From NCBI GenBank assembly GCA_051878795.1, contig JBJEKU010000080.1:1-42414 (forward strand): a DNA stretch of 42,414 nt. Reading direction: 5' to 3'. The position numbers and the translations under genes are program-made. The notes beneath the pieces were generated by a model, which was given only the letters and a program-made list of their open reading frames with translations, made no database searches and was not told the origin of the DNA. The DNA is from W1P20-047 sp051878795. Its GTDB lineage: Bacteria; Actinomycetota; Coriobacteriia; Coriobacteriales; Eggerthellaceae. This document shows positions 23,517-31,595 of the stretch, piece by piece (the first letter of the stretch is position 1; the number at the start of each line of letters is the position of its first letter).

Positions 23517-24851
23517 CTACATTCGCCTGAAGATGCTCACCAGTTCGTTGTGGTAGGTCTGGGGGAACAGGTCTACGGGCGTTACCTTCTCAAGCGCGTA
23601 TCCGCATGCTTCCAGTCTTGCCACGTCGCGCGCCCAGGTAGTGGGGTTGCAGCTGACGTAGGCGACGCGCTCCGGCGAGGCGTGGGCGATGCTTTCGGCG
23701 ACCCCGTCCGCCAATCCCGTGCGGGGCGGATCGACCACGAGCGCATCGAGGTGCCCCATTTCCGGCAAGGCGCGGGCGCTGTCGTCGCCGATGACATCCA
23801 CCCAGGCACCGTTGCTGTCGACATTGCGGCGCAGGTCGCGAACGCTCGAGGCGGCGCATTCCACGCCGATCACCTCACCCGCGATCTGATCGATGGGCAG
23901 GGTGAAGGTTCCCACGCCGCAGTACAGGTCGGCAACGCGGGAGGTTTCGTCCAGGCAGAGCCCCTCGATGGCGGTGCGCACCAGGGTTTCTGCCTGCGCG
24001 GTGTTCACTTGGAAGAAGCTGGGGGCGCTTACCATATAGCGGATGCCGCACAGTTCTTCTTCCCAGAAACCCTTGCCGTGAAGACGCTCGATCCGCTTGA
24101 CCTTGCGTTCCTTGCCGGGGTCGGCGATGACATGGACGATGCTGGTGGCCTTGAGTGCGCTTGAAAGCACCTTGACTGCAGCCTGGCGGGGGAAGTGCCC
24201 CGGTTTGGTCCATAGTGCGATCTCGGTGCTCTTCGTACGCACGCTGGTGCGTACGCCTACGCGGTACAGCCCCAGATCGAGGCCGCCGTTCGCGGTTCCG
24301 GCACCCTGCAGGAAGCGCAGTGCGCCTGCCAGCTTCTTCGGGGCCGTTTGGATGCTCTTGTGCGCGAGGGGGCAGCTTTGGGGCGCGATGAGCCGATGGC
24401 TCCCTTCCTGCATGAAGCCCAGGCTCAGGCGTCCGGCTTCGTCGGTGCTGCATGCCAGTTCGAGCTTGTTGCGGTATCCCATCTGGCGCTTGCTGCCTAT
24501 GCAGGGCTCCACGATCTTGCGGGCGTCTTCCCCGCTCCATCCGCCGATCCTGCAGAGGGCGGCGATGGTGTTCTCCCGTTTGGCTTCGAGCTGGTGCTGA
24601 TAGGAGATGTGTCCCCAGGGGCATCCCCCGCAAACGCCGGCATGGGGGCATGCGGGTGCAACCCTGGCAGGACCGGGTTCGATCACCTCGAGAAGCTTCG
24701 CTTCGGCGAAATTCTTCTTCTCTTTGGTGATTTCAACGCGAACCAGGTCTCCAGGTGCGCTATGGTCGACGAAGACGGTCTTGCCGCTTTCGAGCCGGCC
24801 GACTCCGGCGGAGCCGTACATCAATGCGTCGATGTGGAGGATTTGTTCCAT
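23517..24851 (-). CDS. RlmD/RumA-type rRNA (uracil-5-)-methyltransferase
   Basis: The enzyme methylates a uracil in RNA, usually 23S rRNA, with S-adenosylmethionine. The 444-residue protein has an N-terminal TRAM domain (about 1-58), a [4Fe-4S] site beginning C68-x5-C74-x2-C77, the SAM-binding motif DLYCGVGTFTLP, the VDPPRTGL motif and the catalytic cysteine in VSCNPTTWARD. I start it at the ATG at 24851 (MEQILHIDAL), where the TRAM domain begins. The frame stays open to 24923, but those residues would run into the tRNA promoter. AAAGGA lies about 12 bases upstream, a loose ribosome site. Which of the related targets (U747, U1939 or another) is methylated is uncertain. Confidence 0.9.
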   Translation of the reverse strand: MEQILHIDALMYGSAGVGRLESGKTVFVDHSAPGDLVRVEITKEKKNFAEAKLLEVIEPGPARVAPACPHAGVCGGCPWGHISYQHQLEAKRENTIAALCRIGGWSGEDARKIVEPCIGSKRQMGYRNKLELACSTDEAGRLSLGFMQEGSHRLIAPQSCPLAHKSIQTAPKKLAGALRFLQGAGTANGGLDLGLYRVGVRTSVRTKSTEIALWTKPGHFPRQAAVKVLSSALKATSIVHVIADPGKERKVKRIERLHGKGFWEEELCGIRYMVSAPSFFQVNTAQAETLVRTAIEGLCLDETSRVADLYCGVGTFTLPIDQIAGEVIGVECAASSVRDLRRNVDSNGAWVDVIGDDSARALPEMGHLDALVVDPPRTGLADGVAESIAHASPERVAYVSCNPTTWARDVARLEACGYALEKVTPVDLFPQTYHNELVSIFRRM

Positions 24852-24908
24852 AGGGTGGGCATCCTTTGCAGTTTGCGCTTTGGTTTTTATCAAGTACCGA
24901 TAATAGCG

Positions 24909-24914
24909 TATAAT
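24909..24914 (+). promoter_or_regulatory. -10 box of tRNA-Arg
   Basis: A perfect TATAAT lies 13 bases before the mature tRNA 5' end. The -35 is weak. The promoter is divergent from the rlmD-type gene. Confidence 0.65.
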
Positions 24915-24927
24915 CCTATTCATATGC

Positions 24928-25003
24928 GCCCTCGTAGCTCAGGGGATAGAGCGTCTGCCTCCGGAGCAGAAAGCCGCAGGTTCGAATCCTGTCGAGGGCG
25001 CCA
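24928..25003 (+). tRNA. tRNA-Arg (anticodon CCG)
   Basis: This 76-base cloverleaf has acceptor stem GCCCTCG/CGAGGGC, D stem GCTC/GAGC, anticodon stem TCTGC/GCAGA with loop CTCCGGA (anticodon CCG, reading CGG), T stem GCAGG/CCTGT with TTCGAAT loop, discriminator G and an encoded CCA (25001-25003). The cyclophilin gene begins 66 bases downstream without an intervening terminator. Confidence 0.97.
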
Positions 25004-25069
25004 ATCGTCAACTATTCCGTGAAGACGGGTTGAATAAGCGAAGCTGAAACGCATTAGGAAGGACCGATA

Positions 25070-25603
25070 ATGGCTTTGTACACCCCCGAATACGTCCCGA
25101 ATGGCAACGAGATCGCTGTCATCACTACTTCCAAGGGCGTTATTCGAGTCAAGCTTGCCGGCAACGACGCGCCCATCCATGTGGGCAATTTCGTGGAGCT
25201 TGCCCAGAAGGGCTTCTACGACAACCTGAAGTTCCATCGTTATGTGGAAGATTTCGTCATCCAGGGCGGCTGCCCCAACACCCGTCCCCTGGATTCCGCG
25301 CAGGTGGCCGAAGCCGCGGGCAATCCCTTTGCGGGTTTGGGTACCGGTGGTCCCGGTTATACCATCAAGGAAGAGTTCACCACCAATCCCAACAACAGCC
25401 ATGAAGACGGCGCGCTGGCGATGGCACGTTCCCAGCATCCTGATTCTGCAGGCTCCCAGTTCTACTTCTGCCTGGGCGCCCAGCACTTCCTGGATCCCAA
25501 TTACACCGTCTTCGGTCAGACCATCGAGGGCATGGACGTTATCGAGCAGCTGCGTGTCGGCGACGTTATCGAGAGCATCGTCATCGAGGGCGCGAACGAA
25601 TAA
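25070..25603 (+). CDS. Cyclophilin-type peptidyl-prolyl cis-trans isomerase
   Basis: It catalyses proline isomerisation during folding. The 177-residue single-domain protein shows the cyclophilin pattern: GNFVELAQKGFYDNLKFHRYVEDFVIQGG in outline (active-site Arg in FHR), SQFYFCL with the FxF motif, and FLDPNYTVFGQTIEGMDV. No signal peptide or membrane segment is present, so it is cytoplasmic. GGAAGGA precedes the ATG. It stands between tRNA-Arg and the TPR protein, with 42 bases to the latter. Confidence 0.94.
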   Translation: MALYTPEYVPNGNEIAVITTSKGVIRVKLAGNDAPIHVGNFVELAQKGFYDNLKFHRYVEDFVIQGGCPNTRPLDSAQVAEAAGNPFAGLGTGGPGYTIKEEFTTNPNNSHEDGALAMARSQHPDSAGSQFYFCLGAQHFLDPNYTVFGQTIEGMDVIEQLRVGDVIESIVIEGANE

Positions 25604-25645
25604 GGCCCCTTTCCCCAATATCCATCAGAGAGCAGTAGGTACTAT

Positions 25646-27004
25646 ATGAACAACGTTCTTTTCCAGCAGGCTCAGACTTCTTACAACAGGGGCGATTACC
25701 CCACAGCGTTGGAAGCCTACACCCAGTGCCTGCAGGGCGATGATACGGTTCTTGCTCCCGGTGAAATCGGACAGCTTTACCACAAGATCGGCAACTGCCT
25801 TGTGAAGCTGCAGGATTTCGAAGGCGCAATTCATGCATACGACCAGGCCATCGCCGACGAAGAATACAAGCACGACGGTGCCGTCCAGGCTAATTTGGGC
25901 AATTCCTATGCCGCGCTGTACAACTATGATGACGCCATCAAGCACTTCGAGTTGGCGCTTGCCGATGCTGCGTACGAAACTCCTTACAAGGCTTATTCCG
26001 GGATGGGCAAGGCCTATCTGAAGCTGGGTAAGACCGCGGAAGCCGGTTCGGCATTCCGTTCCGCAGCGCTCGATGAAGCCAATCCCAATCCCGCCCAGGC
26101 ACTGCTTAACCTGGGTATCTGCTTCATGGCGCTCGGTCGACCTGCGGATGCGGTGGCAAGCTATGAGAGCGCACTGCAGTTCCGCATGAACGCTGCCACC
26201 AAGAACAAGATCTACGCCAACCTGGGCCAGGCCTATGTGGCATCCGGCCAGATGCAGCAGGCAGTCGACGCCTTCGAGCAGGCGCTCGCAGACAAGACCT
26301 ACTTCCTCAACGATGCGGCGAGCGTCGACTACCAGCGTGCGATTGGCGCCGTTTCCCAGGGAACCGCGGTAATCGAACCCGTTACCGTGGGTTCGGGTTC
26401 CGCTCCCCAGAACGACCTTTCCGGTTTGGATGTATCCGGCGACGGCGTCCCCGTCCCTGCCGAAAACGATGAAGAGGGCGTCAATCCCTACTTCTATCCC
26501 GAGACCTACAACGTCCAGGACAACTATGCCAGCTCCGACGACCGTTTCTTCAACGCGACCGATGAAGAGCTTGAGCGCTGGTCCAAGGGCGTTGCCAAGG
26601 AAGACCGCAAGCGCCGCAATGTAGGCTTGAAGGTGGGCATCGTGCTCATCGTCATCCTGCTGCTTGCCGCCGCGGCAGGCGTGTTCGCCTATTCCCAGGG
26701 CTATGGCTATCCCACTCAGGAAACCGTGGTGAAGACCCTGTTCGCCGACCCCGAGGCAGCTGCCGGCACTTCCTTCAACAAGGATCTTTCCGACGAGCGC
26801 ATCGCCGCGCTGATCGATCCCGTCGTCAAGGACGGCGACGTGACCATCGAAGGCGTCGAGCGTTCCATGAACCAGTCGGTGGTCTACGCCAAGGCGAACA
26901 CCGAAGAGGGTGGCGATGTGGAATACAAGATCACCCTGGGCCGCGATTTGATTGGCTGGAAGATCGCGAATATCGAGCTCTACTTCCCGAGCCAGAGCAA
27001 ATAA
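25646..27004 (+). CDS. Membrane-anchored tetratricopeptide repeat protein
   Basis: This 452-residue protein of unknown function has about six TPR units in residues 1-225 (repeated A-x3-Y/F-x-A-L patterns such as YPTALEAYTQCL and YDDAIKHFELAL). An acidic, disordered linker (240-310) follows, then a single membrane segment at 328-348 preceded by KEDRKRRN. The positive charges place the TPR part in the cytoplasm and the last 100 residues outside. The outer tail has no motif I recognise. TPRs mediate protein contacts, so it may be a scaffold linking a cytoplasmic partner to the envelope; this is an inference. The ribosome site (AGTAGG) is modest. It may be co-transcribed with the cyclophilin gene. 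Confidence 0.8.
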   Translation: MNNVLFQQAQTSYNRGDYPTALEAYTQCLQGDDTVLAPGEIGQLYHKIGNCLVKLQDFEGAIHAYDQAIADEEYKHDGAVQANLGNSYAALYNYDDAIKHFELALADAAYETPYKAYSGMGKAYLKLGKTAEAGSAFRSAALDEANPNPAQALLNLGICFMALGRPADAVASYESALQFRMNAATKNKIYANLGQAYVASGQMQQAVDAFEQALADKTYFLNDAASVDYQRAIGAVSQGTAVIEPVTVGSGSAPQNDLSGLDVSGDGVPVPAENDEEGVNPYFYPETYNVQDNYASSDDRFFNATDEELERWSKGVAKEDRKRRNVGLKVGIVLIVILLLAAAAGVFAYSQGYGYPTQETVVKTLFADPEAAAGTSFNKDLSDERIAALIDPVVKDGDVTIEGVERSMNQSVVYAKANTEEGGDVEYKITLGRDLIGWKIANIELYFPSQSK

Positions 27005-27055
27005 CCCCCGCTCGGAACCACGGCAACACCACGTTGCCGAAACGGAACGACTCTG

Positions 27056-27091
27056 AACAGGCTGGAAGCTTTTGTTTCCAGCCTGTTTCTA
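27056..27091 (+). terminator. Intrinsic terminator after the TPR gene
   Basis: A perfect 12-bp stem (AACAGGCTGGAA/TTCCAGCCTGTT) with an 8-base loop is followed by TCTATAT. Confidence 0.85.
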
Positions 27092-27108
27092 TATACTGGT
27101 ATCAGTAT
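27092..27108. promoter_or_regulatory. Palindrome overlapping a TATACT box upstream of the hydrogenase operon
   Basis: ATACTG-GTAT-CAGTAT is a perfect inverted repeat (27093-27108), and its left arm overlaps TATACT (27092-27097). It could be an operator with a promoter inside it. Its distance to the first gene (about 200 bases) and the lack of a -35 leave this open. Confidence 0.3.
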
Positions 27109-27253
27109 TCCCGATAGGGCGCGGCTTCCTGCGGCCCCTGAAGCGGGTCTCCTGCATTGTTTACGCCCGAAATCCGGACGTGGTGCTTTCTGGGGGATTC
27201 GGTGGGGGCTTTGCGTCGCTTTTCCAGCGCGATGCGCACTGGGGTCCTGCGGT

Positions 27254-27262
27254 TGATAGTGT
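27254..27262 (+). promoter_or_regulatory. Extended -10 promoter of the hydrogenase operon
   Basis: TGATAGTGT (TGn plus TAGTGT) is closely similar to the rplU upstream box. It gives a predicted leader of about 31 bases to the ATG at 27300. Confidence 0.5.
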
Positions 27263-27299
27263 ATGGGAATACCGAAAAACGAAGAGAGGAGCAGCTTTC

Positions 27300-28337
27300 A
27301 TGCTGTACCGGGTGATCGATGCATCCGAAATCCCCTTGCTGGTCAATGCGTTCATGGAGTCCTACGAGGTAGTGGCTCCCGTCGAGACCGACCAGGGGGT
27401 CAACTTCGAGGTAATCGATTCCCCCGACGAGATGAAGTTGGACTACATCTCGACGGTGGTTTCGCCGAAGAAGTATTTCCTGCCGCCGAAAGAAGAGCTT
27501 TTCCGATTCGATGCCCAGGCGAACGAGGTTCTGCCCACTTGCGTCGAATTTCCCAAGCGCGTGATCTTCGGCATGCATTCCTGCGACATCAATGCCATGA
27601 ACAGGCTCGACTTGGTCTTCAAGGACTGCGAGCGTCCCGATCCGTATTACGTGGGCAGGCGAAATGCCACCCTGATCGTGGGTGTGAGCTGCATGCCGGG
27701 CGAAAACTGCTTCTGCCGTCTATGGGGTGCAGACGAGGCGCGTTACGGCTACGACTTGTTCTTGACCGACATCGGTGGAAAGTACCTGGTCAGCATGTCG
27801 AGCGTCGAAGCTGCCAACATACTGGAGCGCAGCTGCAACCCGCGTGTTGCAACCGACGAGGAGCGTCAGGCCTTCCGCAATCAGACCCGTCGCCGCCAGC
27901 AGTCCTTCAATGCCGACATCCCCGAAATCCAGGAAGTCGCGCTTCTGATGGATGCCTTCCATAAGGATCCCTTCTGGGAAGAGCTTGGCAGCCGCTGCTT
28001 GGGCTGCACCGCATGCTCGGCGGTGTGCCCCAGCTGTTTCTGCTTCGATATCGTGGATGAAATGGATCCCGACGGTCGTTGCGGAAGCCGTGTGAGGCTG
28101 CAGGATTCCTGCTGCTCGCCCGATTTCGCGGTGGTTGCCGGCGGTCACAACTTCAGGCCCGACGGACGTACCCGCGTGCGCCACCGCATGTATCACAAGC
28201 TCAACGGCTTCTTGATGACGCATGACCGCATGCTCTGCGTAGGCTGCGGCCGTTGCGTAACCGCGTGCAAGGCGGATATCAATCCCATTCGCGTGCTCGA
28301 GTTCTTCGAAAGGAAGGGTTTGGACAATGATGAATAG
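27300..28337 (+). CDS. hydB: [NiFe] hydrogenase beta subunit, iron-sulfur electron carrier
   Basis: The beta subunit passes electrons between the hydrogenase small subunit and the flavin subunit; it resembles sulfhydrogenase HydB and anaerobic sulfite reductase subunit A. The 345-residue protein has two 4Fe-4S sites: C233-x2-C236-x2-C239-x3-C243 and C313-x2-C316-x2-C319-x3-C323, plus extra cysteines at 131-139 and 246-272. It is cytoplasmic, with no signal or membrane segment. I start it at the ATG at 27300, preceded by AGAGAGGAG; the frame stays open upstream to 27072, but that part is unlike the family and crosses the promoter. The gamma gene overlaps its end. The order beta-gamma-delta-alpha equals the archaeal hydBGDA operon. 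Confidence 0.88.
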   Translation: MLYRVIDASEIPLLVNAFMESYEVVAPVETDQGVNFEVIDSPDEMKLDYISTVVSPKKYFLPPKEELFRFDAQANEVLPTCVEFPKRVIFGMHSCDINAMNRLDLVFKDCERPDPYYVGRRNATLIVGVSCMPGENCFCRLWGADEARYGYDLFLTDIGGKYLVSMSSVEAANILERSCNPRVATDEERQAFRNQTRRRQQSFNADIPEIQEVALLMDAFHKDPFWEELGSRCLGCTACSAVCPSCFCFDIVDEMDPDGRCGSRVRLQDSCCSPDFAVVAGGHNFRPDGRTRVRHRMYHKLNGFLMTHDRMLCVGCGRCVTACKADINPIRVLEFFERKGLDNDE

Positions 28338-29295
28338 CCTTCATGCGCCCTTCGGCAACGATGGGCATGTCTGCGAGTGCGCGCAGCATATCAACTCCAT
28401 TTCGGGACGTATGGAAATCGACCCGCTGGGAAATTACAGCTATCCGCTCAGCGGCCAGGAACTCATGGCGATGAACCCTTATCGTCCCTGGTCGGCGCGC
28501 ATCACTTCCATCACCGAGCTGACGGAGACCGAAAAGCTGTTCGAATTCCGCTTCATCGACGAGCGCATCCGCAATGCTTTCCGCCACAAGCCCGGCCAGT
28601 TCGTGGAAGTGAGCATCTTCGGAGTGGGCGAAGCTCCCATCAGCATTTCCAGCTCGCCTACCAAGGAGGGCTTCTTCGAGCTGTGCGTGCGCCGTGCCGG
28701 CGCCTTTACCCAAGTGCTCCACGAAATGCAGTGCGGCGATATCGTGGGTATCCGCGGACCCTTCGGGCGCGGCTTCCCACTCGACCTCATGCGCGGCCAC
28801 GACGTGCTCTGCGTTGCGGGCGGCTTGGGTATCGCACCCTTGCGTTCGCTGATCAACAACATCCACGACGAGCGTTCCAGCTTCAAGAAGGTCACCATCA
28901 TCTACGGTTCCCGCACTCCTTCTGAAGTCATGTTCCGCGACCAGTTCGAGATGTGGCGTCACCGCAAGGACTTCGACCTGTATCTGACGGTGGATCATCC
29001 CGACGATGGCTGGGACGGCCATGTGGGATTGGTGACCGCACCTATTCCCACACTCGATTTGAATCCCGACGATACCTTCGGCGCCATTTGCGGACCTCCG
29101 GTCATGTACAAGTTCGTCGTCGAGGAAATGCGCAAGCGCAACATCAGCTACGACCACATCTACATGAGCTTCGAGCGCCACATGAAGTGCGGCATGGGCA
29201 AGTGCGGTCACTGCCAGATCGGTCACCAGTACTGCTGCGTTGACGGTCCGGTTTTCAATTACTGGGAAGCCAAGAACATCCAGGGGTCGATGTAA
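28327..29295 (+). CDS. hydG: [NiFe] hydrogenase gamma subunit, FAD/NAD(P)-binding
   Basis: This subunit exchanges electrons between iron-sulfur clusters and NAD(P)(H) through FAD. The 322-residue protein has a ferredoxin-reductase FAD domain (APISISSSP), a nucleotide-binding domain (GGLGIAPLRSLI, YGSRTPSEVMF) and a C-terminal [2Fe-2S] site (C288, C293, C296, C303/C304). Compared with typical members it has about 48 extra N-terminal residues containing H14-x-C16-x-C18-x2-H21. The ATG at 28327 overlaps the beta stop and has AAGGAAGG, but an internal ATG at 28465 with AGGA would give the usual length. The symbol follows the archaeal sulfhydrogenase naming and is unrelated to the [FeFe] maturase HydG. 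Confidence 0.88.
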   Translation: MMNSLHAPFGNDGHVCECAQHINSISGRMEIDPLGNYSYPLSGQELMAMNPYRPWSARITSITELTETEKLFEFRFIDERIRNAFRHKPGQFVEVSIFGVGEAPISISSSPTKEGFFELCVRRAGAFTQVLHEMQCGDIVGIRGPFGRGFPLDLMRGHDVLCVAGGLGIAPLRSLINNIHDERSSFKKVTIIYGSRTPSEVMFRDQFEMWRHRKDFDLYLTVDHPDDGWDGHVGLVTAPIPTLDLNPDDTFGAICGPPVMYKFVVEEMRKRNISYDHIYMSFERHMKCGMGKCGHCQIGHQYCCVDGPVFNYWEAKNIQGSM

Positions 29296-30120
29296 ATGAG
29301 AAGCTACGAATGCAATAGGGCTGCGAACTCATCCGAGGTGGAATGCCTGCCGACCCCCCGCGTGGTCGTGATCGGCTTGGCAAGCTGTTTCGGCTGCCAG
29401 CTGCAGATTACCAATATGGAACAGCATCTGATGGATGTGGTGGGCCAGTTCGAGCTGGTGTACTGGCAGCTTGCGTCAAGCGAGCCTATGCCCCAGGAAT
29501 ACGATGTCGCCGTGATCGAAGGTGCCGTCACCACGCTGGAGTCCATGGAAACCGTGCGCCAGTTGCGTCAGAAGGCCAAGACCATCATCACCATCGGTGC
29601 CTGCGCCAATACCGCGGGCATCCCCGGCATCGCGGCGGCGGGTTTCAACGGCCACTCTTCCGAGGTGTATTCGCAGGGCGTTCCCAATGCCTGCGGCCAG
29701 GTGATCGCCCCCCGTTCGGTTGGGAGCGTGATCGAGGTGGACTACCAGGTACCCTGCTGCCCCATCGACTTCTACGACTTCTCCGCCGTCCTTTCCCGTG
29801 CGCTGTATGGTTCCAACCGCACGGTGCCCAACAGGACCATGTGCGGCGATTGCAAGCGCAACGAAACCCAATGCTTCTTCGAAAAGGGCGAACTGTGCCT
29901 GGGTCTGGTCACAAAGGGCGGGTGCGGGGCACGTTGTCCCAAGCTGGGCCGTCCTTGCTTCGGCTGCGCCGGTCTTTCCAAGGACGCCAACCTGGATGCT
30001 GCCCGCGATTCGGTTGTCCGATACGGCATCGAGGCAGCGGAATTCGAATCCAGGCTGCAGCTGTTCAACCAGACAAACGAAGCGCTCAACCAAGGCGCGA
30101 AGGGGGAATACCATGTCTAG
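29296..30120 (+). CDS. hydD: [NiFe] hydrogenase small (delta) subunit
   Basis: The small subunit carries three iron-sulfur clusters that wire the active site to the beta and gamma subunits. The 274-residue protein shows the proximal site starting C31-x2-C34 (LASCFGCQLQ), IGACANTAG, a Cys near VPCCPID, and the medial/distal group CGDCKRNET, C-x3-L, CGARCP, CFGCAG. It has no twin-arginine signal, so it is cytoplasmic, as in group 3 enzymes. The first 20 residues contain two further cysteines. It starts at the ATG directly after the gamma stop and ends 8 bases inside the alpha gene. Confidence 0.9.
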   Translation: MRSYECNRAANSSEVECLPTPRVVVIGLASCFGCQLQITNMEQHLMDVVGQFELVYWQLASSEPMPQEYDVAVIEGAVTTLESMETVRQLRQKAKTIITIGACANTAGIPGIAAAGFNGHSSEVYSQGVPNACGQVIAPRSVGSVIEVDYQVPCCPIDFYDFSAVLSRALYGSNRTVPNRTMCGDCKRNETQCFFEKGELCLGLVTKGGCGARCPKLGRPCFGCAGLSKDANLDAARDSVVRYGIEAAEFESRLQLFNQTNEALNQGAKGEYHV

Positions 30121-31399
30121 GACAACCATCAGCGTAGATCACGTGGCACGTGTGGAAGGCCACGGCAACGTGCATGTGGTCATCGAGGACGGCGTCGTCA
30201 AAGACGTGAAGATGGAAATCGTCGAGCCCGCGCGTATGTTCGAGAGCATGGTGAAGGGTCGCAGCTACAAGGAGGCAAGCTATATTTCGAGCCGTATCTG
30301 CGGCATTTGCTCTGCGAGCCACGTGATCACCGACTTGAAGGCGGTCGAGCAGGCCTTCGGCATCGAGGTTTCCCAGCGTACCAGCATGGTGCGCGAGCTT
30401 TTGGTGTATGGCAGCTACCTGCAGAACCATGCGGCGCACCTGTTCGTGTTCGCGACGCCCGACTTCATCAATGAAGAGAGTATCTTCCCCTTGGCGAAGA
30501 GCAATCCCAACCTGTTTGCGAAGGCCTTGGAACTGAAGGGCTTGGGAAACAGGCTGTGCACGGCTGTCGGTGGTCGCAGTATCCACCCCATTACCGCAGT
30601 GGCGGGCGGGTTCACGCATGAGATCGGCGCAGCGGAATACCTGGCTTTCGCTGACGAGATGGAGGCGATGGTCCCCTTCGCGCAGGACGTGGTGGATCTG
30701 TTCGCGGGCTTCCGTATCTGCGACTTCCGAACCCAGGGAGATATGCTGGCGCTGGTCCAGCCCGATTACTATCCGGTTCAGTCGTCCGATACCCTGCGTT
30801 TCTTCGGCGATGGGGAAGAGGACTTCGCCACCGCGGAGGCATTCGACCATATCTGCGAATACCAGGTGGACCACTCGGGCGCTTTCTTCGCCAAGAGGAC
30901 ATCGAACGGCAAGCCCTATATGACCGCGGCTTTAGCCAGGATCAATGCGTCTTGGGACCATTTGGGCAAGACCGCCAAGATAGCATCTGCAAAGGCCGGT
31001 CTGCGTCCTCCCGCACTCAACCCTATGCTCAACAACGTTGCGCAGGCGGTAGAACTGGTGGACGCGCTCGAACGTTGCGCCCGCATCTGCCGCGAACTCG
31101 CCAAGGGCGAGGGCAGTTGCGTGCCCGCACCGGTTCGTCCCAAGGCAGGCGTAGGCGTGGGCGTGACTGAAGCTCCTCGTGGTGTCGTGGTGCATAAGTT
31201 GGAATTCGACGACCAGGGGTGCGTGGTCAAGGCCTCCATCACCACGCCGACCGCCCAGAACCTTGCCAATCTGGAATGCGATATCCGTCTGCTTGCGGGC
31301 CTGCTCGCTGAATCGGGTACATCCGAACGAATCATCCGTGCCGAGGTGGAGAAGCTTATCAGGGCGTACGATCCCTGCATTTCCTGCTCGGTCCACTAG
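30113..31399 (+). CDS. hydA: [NiFe] hydrogenase large (alpha) subunit, catalytic
   Basis: The catalytic subunit holds the Ni-Fe(CN)2CO site that splits or forms hydrogen. The 428-residue protein has the L1 motif RICGIC (C63, C66) and the L2 motif DPCISCSVH (C422, C425, H428), so all four nickel ligands are present. The stop codon follows the L2 His directly, so there is no C-terminal peptide for a maturation protease to remove, unlike most [NiFe] hydrogenases. The operon layout and short length place it with group 3b NADP-linked soluble enzymes; this is an inference. The ATG at 30113 overlaps the delta gene and follows AAGGGGGA. No hyp maturation genes are in the window. Confidence 0.93.
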   Translation: MSRTTISVDHVARVEGHGNVHVVIEDGVVKDVKMEIVEPARMFESMVKGRSYKEASYISSRICGICSASHVITDLKAVEQAFGIEVSQRTSMVRELLVYGSYLQNHAAHLFVFATPDFINEESIFPLAKSNPNLFAKALELKGLGNRLCTAVGGRSIHPITAVAGGFTHEIGAAEYLAFADEMEAMVPFAQDVVDLFAGFRICDFRTQGDMLALVQPDYYPVQSSDTLRFFGDGEEDFATAEAFDHICEYQVDHSGAFFAKRTSNGKPYMTAALARINASWDHLGKTAKIASAKAGLRPPALNPMLNNVAQAVELVDALERCARICRELAKGEGSCVPAPVRPKAGVGVGVTEAPRGVVVHKLEFDDQGCVVKASITTPTAQNLANLECDIRLLAGLLAESGTSERIIRAEVEKLIRAYDPCISCSVH

Positions 31400-31476
31400 C
31401 TCCGGCGTCTGGTTGTCGCTGATCGTACCTGCGAGGTGCGATTCGGGTCGGCTAGCCTTGAAGGATCCGAAACGAA

Positions 31477-31516
31477 CACCCCTTGCCCCGTACGGGGCAA
31501 GGGGTGCTTTCGTTTT
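31477..31516 (+). terminator. Strong intrinsic terminator after the hydrogenase operon
   Basis: A perfect 30-base palindrome (CACCCCTTGCCCCGT and its complement) is followed by CTTTCGTTTT. It separates the hydrogenase and mre units. Confidence 0.9.
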
Positions 31517-31552
31517 GCGTGAACGGTGCTTCACAGGGACACCACGAAGCTA

Positions 31553-31561
31553 TGCTAGAAT
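31553..31561 (+). promoter_or_regulatory. Extended -10 promoter of the mreB operon
   Basis: TGCTAGAAT (TGn plus TAGAAT) lies 35 bases before the mreB ATG. A TTCACA at 31530-31535 could be a -35, but the spacing of 20 bases is long. Confidence 0.55.
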
Positions 31562-31595
31562 TTCAGGGTTATTCGTCCGTGGTAAAGGTATCCGT

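Noticed and set aside
31179..31595. N-terminal extension of mreB by 139 codons
   Set aside because: It overlaps the hydA gene end and the strong terminator, and MreB homologues begin at the ATG at 31596.
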